This document shows, in pieces, positions 7,797 through 15,875 of a stretch of 21,874 nucleotides of DNA. Location of the stretch: NCBI GenBank assembly GCA_023136715.1, contig JAGLQT010000027.1, forward strand, positions 1 to 21,874, written 5' to 3'. Under the pieces are notes generated by a model. That model saw nothing but the letters and a program-made list of their open reading frames with translations. It was not told the origin of the DNA and searched no databases. This stretch comes from Gammaproteobacteria bacterium (GTDB lineage Bacteria; Pseudomonadota; Gammaproteobacteria; SZUA-229). The stretch's first letter is position 1. Each line of letters opens with the position of its first letter. The position numbers were made by a program, and so were the translations under genes.

Positions 7797-9545
7797 TTAC
7801 GTTTTTTCTAACTTACTTGTTTCATTTAACGTGAACGAATCACCCATATATTTAATATGTGGTGTAATTTCAATTCTTGTTAAGTACCAATCTGATTTTC
7901 CATCTACTTCTCTTACTTTGATATCAGCACGTCTCAGTGGACGTCTTGCCCTTACACCGGGTGCAGGGTTGTCCATATCGGACACCAGTTGCTTGAGCCA
8001 ATTATTTAGGCCCTGATCAATCTCACGACGGTTTGTCCATGAACCAATGTGTTCACGTTGCATCATTTTTATATAATGCGAGATTCTGCTTATTATTAAT
8101 AAGTAAGGAAATTGTGAACCTAGTCGTGCAGACACATCAACTTCTTTTGGATTTTTCCCTGCATCACTACTATGTACAGAATACGCCGAATAAAATGCTG
8201 CTGTATCATCACCTTTATGCACACTTAACGGAATAAAGCCTTGAGCTACAACTTCTGATTCTCGTTTATCTGTCAGTAATACTTGCGTCGGTATTTTTCC
8301 AGAATGCATACTATTTGATTGATTTCTGGCCTGATTTAAGCCCTCGACCATTCCATCTTCTGAACCCATAATGTTTAAACAGATGCGATATTTTGCAAAA
8401 CTGGACAAAATTCTTGTAGCAAACGCGAAAGCTGAATTCCCCCACAATAAATTTCGATCTTTCTTACCGACTGCTTCACGATAATTAATACTGCCAATGG
8501 TAACGTCGTAGGGTTGTCGCAATAAAAATGAGGGTAAAGTCAGGCCGATGTAACGCGAATCCATTGATTCACGAAACGACTGCCATTTGGCATATGCTGG
8601 CTGCTCAAAAATGGATTTAATATCTCTGAGTCGGCTAAATTCTGAGTATGTATCTACACTAAAAAACTTTGCGGATGCTGCCGCAATAAACGGGAGGTGA
8701 GAAAATGCTGAAACACTGGCTATACGCTGCAATAGCTTTATATCAAATGCTTTTGGTGTGAATTCGTAATTGCCTACAATTGCTCCATATGGCTTGCCAC
8801 CAAACTGACCAAATTCAGATGAATAAACCAGACGATAAAACTCAGACTGAATAACTTCTGGCGCATCTTCAAAATCATCCATTAAACCTTGTTTGCTTAT
8901 ATTTAATACATTGACTTCACAGTTCTCAGAAAAATCAGTGCGCTCAACCAAAAATTCCAGCGAACGCCATATTGCTTCCATTTGCGAAAACTTTTCATCA
9001 TGTAATATCTCATCTAGCTGGATTGATATCCTTTTGGTTAAATCTGATATAAGCCAACTAGTAACACCATGCCCATTAAGAAGTTCATCTGTAGTAATAC
9101 TTTCAGATTTCAGAATCTCAAGAATCTGCGGATGGATATTATCTGCCAGGCCGCCATCAGCACCATTTTTTGTAAGACTCTCCAGTGAATCTATAAAATT
9201 CTGTATCGTAACAAAAATATCTGTTTTTCTTACAATATGCTCTGGACGAAACTCATCAATTGATTGAAACGTATACTCAAGAACAAGCTCACTGTCATCA
9301 TTTAATAATTTATTTTCAACGCTAATTTTTATCGATGGTTGAATCTTTAAAAATAGCGGCCTAAGATCATTTTCCTTAATTGGAATAATCTCTTGCCCAT
9401 CGAAGTATTCAGAACGCTCATCACAGGTGAAATCACCACATACAAGGAGCCTGAACGGCAGCTCTATTTCCTGCTCCACACCACCAATGGTCGTTTTATA
9501 AACTAAATTAACCCTGTCTACCGAATTATTTTGTGGTTCTGCCAT
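7797..9545 (-). CDS. Natural TssB-TssC fusion, second sheath protein
   Basis: This 582-residue protein joins both sheath subunits in one chain. Residues ~9-150 match TssB: VDRVNLVYKTTIGG and IELPFRLLVCGDFT parallel KERVNIVYKSNTGD and VELPLKLLMIGDYT in the separate TssB of this cluster, and EFRPEHIV parallels DFSPECVA. Residues ~180-582 match TssC: DDFEDAPEV (223-231), SSEFGQFGGKPYGAIVGNY (242-260), FRESMDSRYIGLTLPSFLLR (324-343), LLWGNSAFAFATRI, YIKMMQREHIGSW and the end HIKYMGDSFTL. Compared with the separate TssC it lacks roughly 35-40 residues from the free N-terminus, including the segment corresponding to LLDQIMQETRIKP. The gene has GAGGTG 6 bases before the ATG, sits 15 bases after tssM and 41 before hcp2. 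T6SS sheaths are normally TssB/TssC heterodimers; phage sheaths are single chains. It could be an alternative sheath, a specialised end ring, or a regulator of sheath length. Homology is clear, function unknown. Confidence 0.93.
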   Translation of the reverse strand: MAEPQNNSVDRVNLVYKTTIGGVEQEIELPFRLLVCGDFTCDERSEYFDGQEIIPIKENDLRPLFLKIQPSIKISVENKLLNDDSELVLEYTFQSIDEFRPEHIVRKTDIFVTIQNFIDSLESLTKNGADGGLADNIHPQILEILKSESITTDELLNGHGVTSWLISDLTKRISIQLDEILHDEKFSQMEAIWRSLEFLVERTDFSENCEVNVLNISKQGLMDDFEDAPEVIQSEFYRLVYSSEFGQFGGKPYGAIVGNYEFTPKAFDIKLLQRIASVSAFSHLPFIAAASAKFFSVDTYSEFSRLRDIKSIFEQPAYAKWQSFRESMDSRYIGLTLPSFLLRQPYDVTIGSINYREAVGKKDRNLLWGNSAFAFATRILSSFAKYRICLNIMGSEDGMVEGLNQARNQSNSMHSGKIPTQVLLTDKRESEVVAQGFIPLSVHKGDDTAAFYSAYSVHSSDAGKNPKEVDVSARLGSQFPYLLIISRISHYIKMMQREHIGSWTNRREIDQGLNNWLKQLVSDMDNPAPGVRARRPLRRADIKVREVDGKSDWYLTRIEITPHIKYMGDSFTLNETSKLEKT

Positions 9546-9560
9546 TCAATACACCTCGAA

Positions 9561-12500
9561 TCAATTCGACCAACAAGCGATCACTTGTTTCGGTGGTGAT
9601 AAAGGCACGGCCGTTAGCATCTGAATAACTGGACGCTGCCCCTTAATTTTATAATTCACATCAATCGCTTTTACTGATGAGTTTGCCAACTGAGATGCCT
9701 GCTCAGGAAAATCTGACGGTATAAATATCTTCCGCCCATCGGTAAAGTCTGACAGGAATAAGGCAAAACCTTTTCTGCCTGCGTATGTTTTACGTAGTGA
9801 ATACTCACCAACCTCTATCCTCAATGTCACATCACCGCATTTCTCCAGTGACCAGATAAAATCATTTGATGCGGAATAGTTATAGTTCCCAAGCGTCTGC
9901 ACATCATCTGCACAGTGAAGATCGAGATAGGTTGCATAGGGTGAAATTGATGAACTCTGATTAATACCTGTAGGCAAAGCACTTATCTTGACAGTAAACT
10001 CACCTGCCACAATATTTCGCCCTTCGTCAGCATCATTAATGAAACGAATAAACTCCGGCTGCCATGATAATGAATTTTTATTGACTATTGTTGGAACATA
10101 GCCTTTTCTGTATTTTTTATTCAGGAACGGTGACGCTGATTTATTGACATAATTCCATATCAAACCATCTTCACCAATCAGGGTTACGCCCAGTTTATCT
10201 TCATTAACCCCAACTACACTGGCAAGCACATTGTCTTCCCAGTCCGTCTGAATATGGCAGGATGCTTCCTGACGCATAAACTCATAGGCCAGTCGAACAG
10301 GACCTGTATATAAATCCCAGAACAAGCGATTACTTTCACGCGGTTTACCAATTACACGCTGCAAGTCCGTTATTGCAGCCCAGGCTTTGGCACCAGCATC
10401 ATCGCCCTTGCTAATTTCATCTGGATTCTTGAATGCATTGGCTGTTGCATTGTATGAAAGCTTTGTTGAATCAGAATTGAAAGCTATGTCCTGCAAGGAC
10501 AACTTATATGCCTTATATGTATCAACTGCTTGCTCTAGAACGTCATCAAGATCAACTTCCGGACCACCGCCTTTCATCTTGTCCGCTTTCTTTTTAGCCT
10601 TCATGCCAGTCTTTCCAGCTTTAGCAACGGCTTTACCTACACCACCCATTTTACCAATGAGCTTAAGCGCCATCTTCGCCGCTTTTTTCTTACCTTTACC
10701 ATCAGCGACACCAGATGTGTCGCCTACAAAATCCTGTATCTCAGCAAAGTAATCAATTTTTTCTCGAGCCTGGAAATAACCTTCTGCGTACACAGGCTCT
10801 AACTCAGAAGAAATTCGACGCATAAATGAAAAATACGGGTTATCCTTTCCGGTCATGGTCTCAAGTGCATTCAGCCACTCCTTACGACCTCTTAACTTGT
10901 CTTTCCCAGAGTCAAACTTTTCAGCAAATGCCTGCCAGATTTTCAAATACCTTCTATTATAAAACAGCATAAATTCTTCTTTAATTGTAGCGAGTTCAAT
11001 AGAGCCTTCACTTGACAGATTTAGCTCATCAAGAAATTGATTAAGAAAATCACGGCCTTCCAGTGTGTATGCCGCTTCAATAACGGGCTGATTATCCAGC
11101 ATTCGACTACCACCCCAGAAGTCATCAAGCTTAACTTCTGCAAAACCCTGAATATTGGCCCACTCTGTCAACCACTCATAATTACCATGACTAGATGCAA
11201 CTGTTTTCACCAACAATACCTGTAGTGCATTTTGTTCTTCAGCCAGGACAATTGCTGATGGCTGTAGCAGGACATACTGACGATATAAATTATCAAAGAG
11301 TTGTGATGCTTCAACGCTAATCGTCTTACTCACTGAAATAAGATATTCATCTGGTACGCGGGGCAAGCCATCAAAGCCAAGGACATCCTCTTTTAAAATA
11401 GCCTTTGTTAAATTAATCCTTCGCACAATGCCAGACACAAGATAGGCCGTTTGTTCACTATTCACACTACCTGCCAGCAAGTCTAGTGGTTTATCAACTG
11501 CTGCCAATAATTCATTTTTAAATGTGTCGATGTAGACACTAACCAGCTTTTTATATTGAGGTGACTGATTAAATGGACCATACCAGGGGATATACCAATC
11601 TTCTTCTGCCTGCCTAACCTCAGCAATCAATTCATGAAGGCGATTCAATGCAATAATCTGGTCACTAGTATCACCCTCAATCAAATTAACTTCCGAGTAT
11701 GATTCAACAATACCATCAAGTGCTGACTTATCACTTATAAACGCAAAAGTTAAACCCACAACAAACATCATCAAAATAGCACCACTGGTACTAATACCGT
11801 AATTTCTGACTGCACGTCTTACTCTTTCTGCGCTAGGCAGGGTACTTAAAATACCTCTATCAGGTGGCATAACCTTGGTAAATAGATGATGCAGGAAGAT
11901 GCCATTATTTTTCAGCGTTTCTTCTCCCTCACGCTGCTGACTGGAACTAAAGTAGAGACCTCTAAAGCGAGGTGTTTCCTGATATAAATTATCTTTCAAT
12001 GCTGTTCTAGCAAACGCGTGCAAGCCCTTACGTAGTTGCTCAAGATTTAGTGGCAATTCAATCAGGCTGTCACCGGGGTTATCATTGCGCTCCATCATCA
12101 ATAAACGAAGCTCTTTGATCCGTCCCAGCACCTCATCAAATGCCTTATCCAGAGCAGTATCAATATCACCTGCATCTTCCTCACACAGATACCCCATAAC
12201 TTGTTGCAGCGAATCTTCAGGCAGGTAATCACACCAGTTAGAGAACTGATCAATAAGGTCGCATTTTGTCACCATCAAATAAATGGGCATTTGCGCCTCA
12301 AGGCGCTCCATCAATTCATTAATACCTGAACGAATTTGCTGACCTTCTTCCATCAGCTCTTCTTCAGAACACGTCAGCAATCGTTCAGCAGAAACAACCA
12401 GAACAACACCATTAAGCGGTTCTTTTTGTTTATGGCGTGACAACATGCTCAGCAATGAACCCCATTCCTTACGGTCTCGCTTGTCGATATCAGGTACGGC

Positions 12501-13022
12501 ATAACGCCCGGCTGTGTCGATAACAATTGCCTGATCGTACAGCCACCACTCAAGATTTAGCGTTGAACCATCGGCGTGCTCAGATAGTTCCATCGCGGGC
12601 GAGAGCAAACTGGCATTTCGCAACGCTGTGCTTTTACCTGAACTCGGCTTTCCAAACACCATGTACCATGGCAACACATACAAGGGATCACCTTTAAGCT
12701 TTAAATGTGAAGCTTTCAGTGTTTTAACTGCTTTGTTCCAGTCCCTTTTCAGCCCCTTAAGCAAATCCTTCGGTGACATTCCCAGCTCAGCATCGACAAC
12801 GGCATCTTCTTTTTGAATAACACGCATTACCTGTGCACGAGCGCGATATCTGACAATCATTTTTCTTACCAGAATCACAAGCAGCCATAACCCAAGGATC
12901 AGGCCAAAAACAACAGCTGCTTTTTCAAGTGGCTTCTCTAATAGAATCGCCACACCAAACACCAGAACCGCAATAAGCAGGACGACGAAAAGGTAAAGTA
13001 AAAAGGTAAAGAATTTTTTCAT
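9561..13022 (-). CDS. tssM: TssM (IcmF-like) inner-membrane core component
   Basis: TssM spans the inner membrane and periplasm and links TssL to TssJ. This copy has 1153 residues. Two N-terminal membrane helices are visible (about 4-27 and 35-52), then a cytoplasmic NTPase-like domain with an intact Walker A motif GKPSSGKS (124-131), DTAGRY (169-174) and TKCD (252-255). A third helix lies at about 409-429. The remainder is the large periplasmic region, ending in the beta-rich domain that contacts TssJ (QVIACWSN at the end). An unusual lysine/glycine/alanine-rich block occupies residues 775-820. The intact P-loop suggests nucleotide binding, although not all TssM proteins need it. The gene starts 7 bases after tssL with a poor Shine-Dalgarno sequence, suggesting coupling, and is followed after 15 bases by the TssB-TssC fusion. 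Confidence 0.97.
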   Translation of the reverse strand: MKKFFTFLLYLFVVLLIAVLVFGVAILLEKPLEKAAVVFGLILGLWLLVILVRKMIVRYRARAQVMRVIQKEDAVVDAELGMSPKDLLKGLKRDWNKAVKTLKASHLKLKGDPLYVLPWYMVFGKPSSGKSTALRNASLLSPAMELSEHADGSTLNLEWWLYDQAIVIDTAGRYAVPDIDKRDRKEWGSLLSMLSRHKQKEPLNGVVLVVSAERLLTCSEEELMEEGQQIRSGINELMERLEAQMPIYLMVTKCDLIDQFSNWCDYLPEDSLQQVMGYLCEEDAGDIDTALDKAFDEVLGRIKELRLLMMERNDNPGDSLIELPLNLEQLRKGLHAFARTALKDNLYQETPRFRGLYFSSSQQREGEETLKNNGIFLHHLFTKVMPPDRGILSTLPSAERVRRAVRNYGISTSGAILMMFVVGLTFAFISDKSALDGIVESYSEVNLIEGDTSDQIIALNRLHELIAEVRQAEEDWYIPWYGPFNQSPQYKKLVSVYIDTFKNELLAAVDKPLDLLAGSVNSEQTAYLVSGIVRRINLTKAILKEDVLGFDGLPRVPDEYLISVSKTISVEASQLFDNLYRQYVLLQPSAIVLAEEQNALQVLLVKTVASSHGNYEWLTEWANIQGFAEVKLDDFWGGSRMLDNQPVIEAAYTLEGRDFLNQFLDELNLSSEGSIELATIKEEFMLFYNRRYLKIWQAFAEKFDSGKDKLRGRKEWLNALETMTGKDNPYFSFMRRISSELEPVYAEGYFQAREKIDYFAEIQDFVGDTSGVADGKGKKKAAKMALKLIGKMGGVGKAVAKAGKTGMKAKKKADKMKGGGPEVDLDDVLEQAVDTYKAYKLSLQDIAFNSDSTKLSYNATANAFKNPDEISKGDDAGAKAWAAITDLQRVIGKPRESNRLFWDLYTGPVRLAYEFMRQEASCHIQTDWEDNVLASVVGVNEDKLGVTLIGEDGLIWNYVNKSASPFLNKKYRKGYVPTIVNKNSLSWQPEFIRFINDADEGRNIVAGEFTVKISALPTGINQSSSISPYATYLDLHCADDVQTLGNYNYSASNDFIWSLEKCGDVTLRIEVGEYSLRKTYAGRKGFALFLSDFTDGRKIFIPSDFPEQASQLANSSVKAIDVNYKIKGQRPVIQMLTAVPLSPPKQVIACWSN

Positions 13023-13029
13023 TATTTTT

Positions 13030-13704
13030 TTAGTACTTCACAAGTTGCTGGATATCACTCATTGATGACGCGATATCGAAACCAAAATAAAGGGACAAAA
13101 CAACAATAATCGTCACAGGTAAACCAATCAGAACAGGATATATATTTAGCCTTGGTTGATAGCCAGCACCCTTTCCCTGGGTATGACCGCGATAGGCAAA
13201 TGGAAATAAGGTTGCAGAATCGATATTTTGTTTCGATTCATCGGGCAGAAGCAGGCTCAGGTTAAAAGCCTTGATTTCCTCATAGCGCTGACGGTCTTCT
13301 CCACGAAAGTATTTACCTCTAAAACCAAGCCCCATACATAAAGCATACATTTCTCTCACATCGCGGTCAGGACCAAACTTATTCAGCTCACTAAGACGAT
13401 CGTAAAACACCGAACCTGCATTGGTCGTGTTGAAACAAACCCTTTGAAGAGTCTCTACTTTCCAGTCATTTTTATAAGCCCAGTCTGAGCATAGAAACAG
13501 CTCATCCACAAAAGCAACAACCGGAAATTTTGCGCCCTCATATATTTCGTCAGAAAAAGCGTGCTCATCAGATAGTGCTTTTGATTTATCCAGCAGAGCC
13601 ATTAGACTAGCTCTCGCTTCATCTGCAGATTCAACCTGAATATCACCACGCGAAAGCTTACGCGCATACAAGATGACATCAGTAAAACAATCCACTATGC
13701 GCAT
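13030..13704 (-). CDS. tssL: TssL (DotU-like) inner-membrane protein, short form
   Basis: TssL is a dimeric cytoplasmic protein anchored by one C-terminal helix that bridges TssM and the TssK baseplate. At 224 residues it is the short form: it has the DotU domain and then a membrane helix at about 188-210 (IYPVLIGLPVTIIVVLSLYF) with a short periplasmic tail, and no OmpA-like peptidoglycan-binding domain. Family motifs are FPVVAFVDELFLCSDW (60-75) and EMYALCMGLGFRGKYFRGED (118-137). The gene begins 2 bases after the tssK stop, with GAGGAA well placed before the ATG. Confidence 0.96.
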   Translation of the reverse strand: MRIVDCFTDVILYARKLSRGDIQVESADEARASLMALLDKSKALSDEHAFSDEIYEGAKFPVVAFVDELFLCSDWAYKNDWKVETLQRVCFNTTNAGSVFYDRLSELNKFGPDRDVREMYALCMGLGFRGKYFRGEDRQRYEEIKAFNLSLLLPDESKQNIDSATLFPFAYRGHTQGKGAGYQPRLNIYPVLIGLPVTIIVVLSLYFGFDIASSMSDIQQLVKY

Positions 13705-13706
13705 GA

Positions 13707-15092
13707 TTATTTCCTCACCACCACAAGCTCAATTTTTGTGTCTTCTGGTGCTTCTTCCCATAACAGGGAGACATTTTGCTGCCTCTCCACACTACTCCAT
13801 TGATCATCATGCACATCAAGTCGCAAATAATATGAATTAGGACGACGTGGTAAACCTGGCGGTGGTGCAGGCAAATATATCATTCCAACACCCGGCAATG
13901 ATCTCTCAACAAGCACTTCTACTGTATCTCTTGATGACAGCTTGGCTGCAGTCAGCAATGATTGCTGCGCCTCCTCAAAACTCTCCATGGTATTTACAAT
14001 CAGATAGAAATCGACGTGTTCAGTAAAGAATTCGTTTGGCACATCCGCAGAGAAGGCCACTTCATCACGCGTCATTTCGACAAGGTACTGCGGTCCAATC
14101 GTTATTTCATTTAATAGTTGCGTAATTAACGAACTAGCACTGCTGAAACAATACCCAATATCGCTATGATTATATGGAGGTATTAAACGCTCACCATCAG
14201 CAGTCTCACCCAATACCGTAATGCGATCTGTGAACGTACTCACTTCACCTGCCAGCTCACGGAGTACGCCATATACCATCCAGGGATGGACATCACCGCA
14301 CTCTGATAAATGGAAGAGTCTAGGCACAAAACGGCTCAATGACTGCAAAGCCATCTTGTAACGAAGTAAATTTGCATCAAAACCCTTTTTGGCATGTACC
14401 GGCGCTTTATATGCTGACAGCTGCAATGCACGCCCCATAATTTCATCACGTACATCTTTCACTAATCTTGCCAGCTCTGGAACCGCGCTTAATGCGACTG
14501 TTGGTGGAACGAATTGGCGGTTATACATTAGCTCATCACCATCACGAATAACCTGAGCAACAGGAATCAGCTCATAATCATTCATATTGTCTTTTTCGTT
14601 ATCAAAAACAATCTTTACAACATGTCGTAAAAACTTAACTTGTGCTTCAGGGCCATCAACATACATGTCCTTAACATTCTCAGGGTTCGCTGTACTAACA
14701 AAACGCGTATTAACATCATTGACATCATTGATCTCATTAACAACAGTAACGTTATCGCCAAACTTGTTATATTTATGAATCGCAAGATAAATGGTAAAAG
14801 GCTTATCGGGATCAACCCATTCAGATTCAAATGATCTCGGCGTGACAATTCCATTGTCCGGCACTGAAACAAAGGTGCCATCTGGAAAAATAAACTCGCC
14901 TTTTTCTACTTCACAAGCTCTATGCGTTAACGAAGCACTCTGCATCTCAATAGAGCATACTCCCCAAAAATGAGGCTGTTGAAAAGCATGATATGGATAT
15001 AACAACGACTGTTGATATCTTTCAGCCATTTGAAAGTGTTGAGGCTGTAAGAATAGACCCTGATGCCAGAACACTGGTTTATTATTATCCAC
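13707..15092 (-). CDS. tssK: TssK baseplate adaptor
   Basis: TssK is a trimer that ties the baseplate wedge to the TssJLM membrane complex; its N-terminal shell resembles phage receptor-binding proteins. The 461-residue product opens with PVFWHQGLFLQPQHFQMAER, the most recognisable signature of the family, and continues through YNRQFVPPTVALSAVPELAR and VHPWMVYGVLRELAGEVSTF, both typical. The length is slightly above the usual ~445. The start is GTG at 15090-15092 (residues MDNNK), with GAGGTG about 5 bases upstream. The spacing is 47 bases after tssJ and 2 bases before tssL. Confidence 0.97.
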   Translation of the reverse strand: MDNNKPVFWHQGLFLQPQHFQMAERYQQSLLYPYHAFQQPHFWGVCSIEMQSASLTHRACEVEKGEFIFPDGTFVSVPDNGIVTPRSFESEWVDPDKPFTIYLAIHKYNKFGDNVTVVNEINDVNDVNTRFVSTANPENVKDMYVDGPEAQVKFLRHVVKIVFDNEKDNMNDYELIPVAQVIRDGDELMYNRQFVPPTVALSAVPELARLVKDVRDEIMGRALQLSAYKAPVHAKKGFDANLLRYKMALQSLSRFVPRLFHLSECGDVHPWMVYGVLRELAGEVSTFTDRITVLGETADGERLIPPYNHSDIGYCFSSASSLITQLLNEITIGPQYLVEMTRDEVAFSADVPNEFFTEHVDFYLIVNTMESFEEAQQSLLTAAKLSSRDTVEVLVERSLPGVGMIYLPAPPPGLPRRPNSYYLRLDVHDDQWSSVERQQNVSLLWEEAPEDTKIELVVVRK

Positions 15093-15139
15093 AATACACC
15101 TCTTTTATAATCATAATTTTAAATACCATAAGACTTCAT

Positions 15140-15823
15140 TTAATAGTCTTTAACCTGATCAGCATTTCTAACTGCATCGATCCAGTCAATTTTTGGTTTC
15201 TTCTTACCGTCCGCTTGTGATACGGCCTGCTTATTATCTGTCAGCTGCTTTGTACTTGATCGACCGAGATCAATATATATGCTCAATTTGTCAGGATAAG
15301 CTTTTGCTTCATCTGAGATCAAAGTCAATGCAGCCAAACCTTTCTCGACTAGCCCACGCTCTTGCGCACGAAGAGGTATTGGAAATACTTTGATATCCTT
15401 CGATGGGTTTAATTTATAATATCCTACGATAACACCTATATATTGAGCCGATTGCGTTCGATTGAGCGTTATTTTTTTATGCTCACCCGGCCTGACATTA
15501 ATCAAAGAAAAATTGGCAACCGTTTCATCAATCTGGCCTTTCTGTAACAGTTCTACCGCACCTTCCACTGTTACTGATAAACCACTAAAGGTATTAGGGT
15601 CACTAAGCTGAAAAACACCAATAGCCAGCGAATGAGGCCGACCACTCACTGAATTTAGATCAGCTGGTGCTTTTACAGACACCGAAATCGCCCGTTTTTC
15701 ATAAATCCAATCATCGGGATCAACGGTTAATTCTGTCGGCGTCGAGCTACAACCGAGCAAACTCGCAATCAGAAACACACAACAACTTTTAATAAACAGT
15801 AACAACTTATATTTTATCCACAA
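15140..15823 (-). CDS. tssJ: TssJ outer-membrane lipoprotein, probable TTG start
   Basis: TssJ is the outer-membrane lipoprotein that anchors the periplasmic end of TssM. The N-terminus has a lipoprotein signal: lysines at 4, 6 and 12, a hydrophobic core, and the lipobox LLGC with the lipidated cysteine at residue 25. Serine at +2 favours outer-membrane sorting. Family motifs follow: SLAIGVFQLSDPNTFSGL and then ENDLLQ-like sequence (AVELLQKG), INVRPGEHKKITLNRTQSAQ and YIGVIVGYYKL. At 227 residues it is somewhat longer than the usual 150-190, with a polar tail of about 30-40 residues containing lysines and glutamines. No ATG or GTG lies in frame near the signal peptide. TTG at 15821-15823 gives a complete signal peptide but has no clear Shine-Dalgarno site, and the start lies only 13 bases beyond the terminator stem. 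Confidence 0.92.
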   Translation of the reverse strand: MWIKYKLLLFIKSCCVFLIASLLGCSSTPTELTVDPDDWIYEKRAISVSVKAPADLNSVSGRPHSLAIGVFQLSDPNTFSGLSVTVEGAVELLQKGQIDETVANFSLINVRPGEHKKITLNRTQSAQYIGVIVGYYKLNPSKDIKVFPIPLRAQERGLVEKGLAALTLISDEAKAYPDKLSIYIDLGRSSTKQLTDNKQAVSQADGKKKPKIDWIDAVRNADQVKDY

Positions 15824-15835
15824 GCATATAATAAA

Positions 15836-15869
15836 AATAAACCGACACTTAAATCAGTGTCGGTTTATT
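15836..15869 (-). terminator. Rho-independent terminator after hcp
   Basis: A perfect 14-base-pair inverted repeat (15836-15849 with 15856-15869, core ACCGACACT/AGTGTCGGT) encloses a 6-base loop. On the minus strand it begins 6 bases after the hcp stop and is followed by a T-rich run reading TTTATT then TATTATAT. It would end the abundant tssABC-clpV-hcp message, while partial read-through could lower expression of tssJ and the genes downstream. The stem is symmetric, but no plus-strand gene ends here. Confidence 0.85.
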
Positions 15870-15875
15870 CACTTA

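Noticed and set aside
8893..9267. 124-codon plus-strand open frame
   Set aside because: It lies antisense within the TssB-TssC fusion gene, whose frame is strongly conserved; the product resembles no family.
7797..9545. Idea that the fusion is an assembly artefact or a simple read-through of adjacent tssB and tssC
   Set aside because: Its sequence differs throughout from the cluster's own tssB and tssC, it has its own ribosome binding site, and the junction is internally continuous with a shortened linker.
10387..10752. 121-codon plus-strand open frame
   Set aside because: It lies wholly opposite tssM, is a mirror of the lysine/alanine-rich segment, and has no domain or ribosome binding site worth noting.
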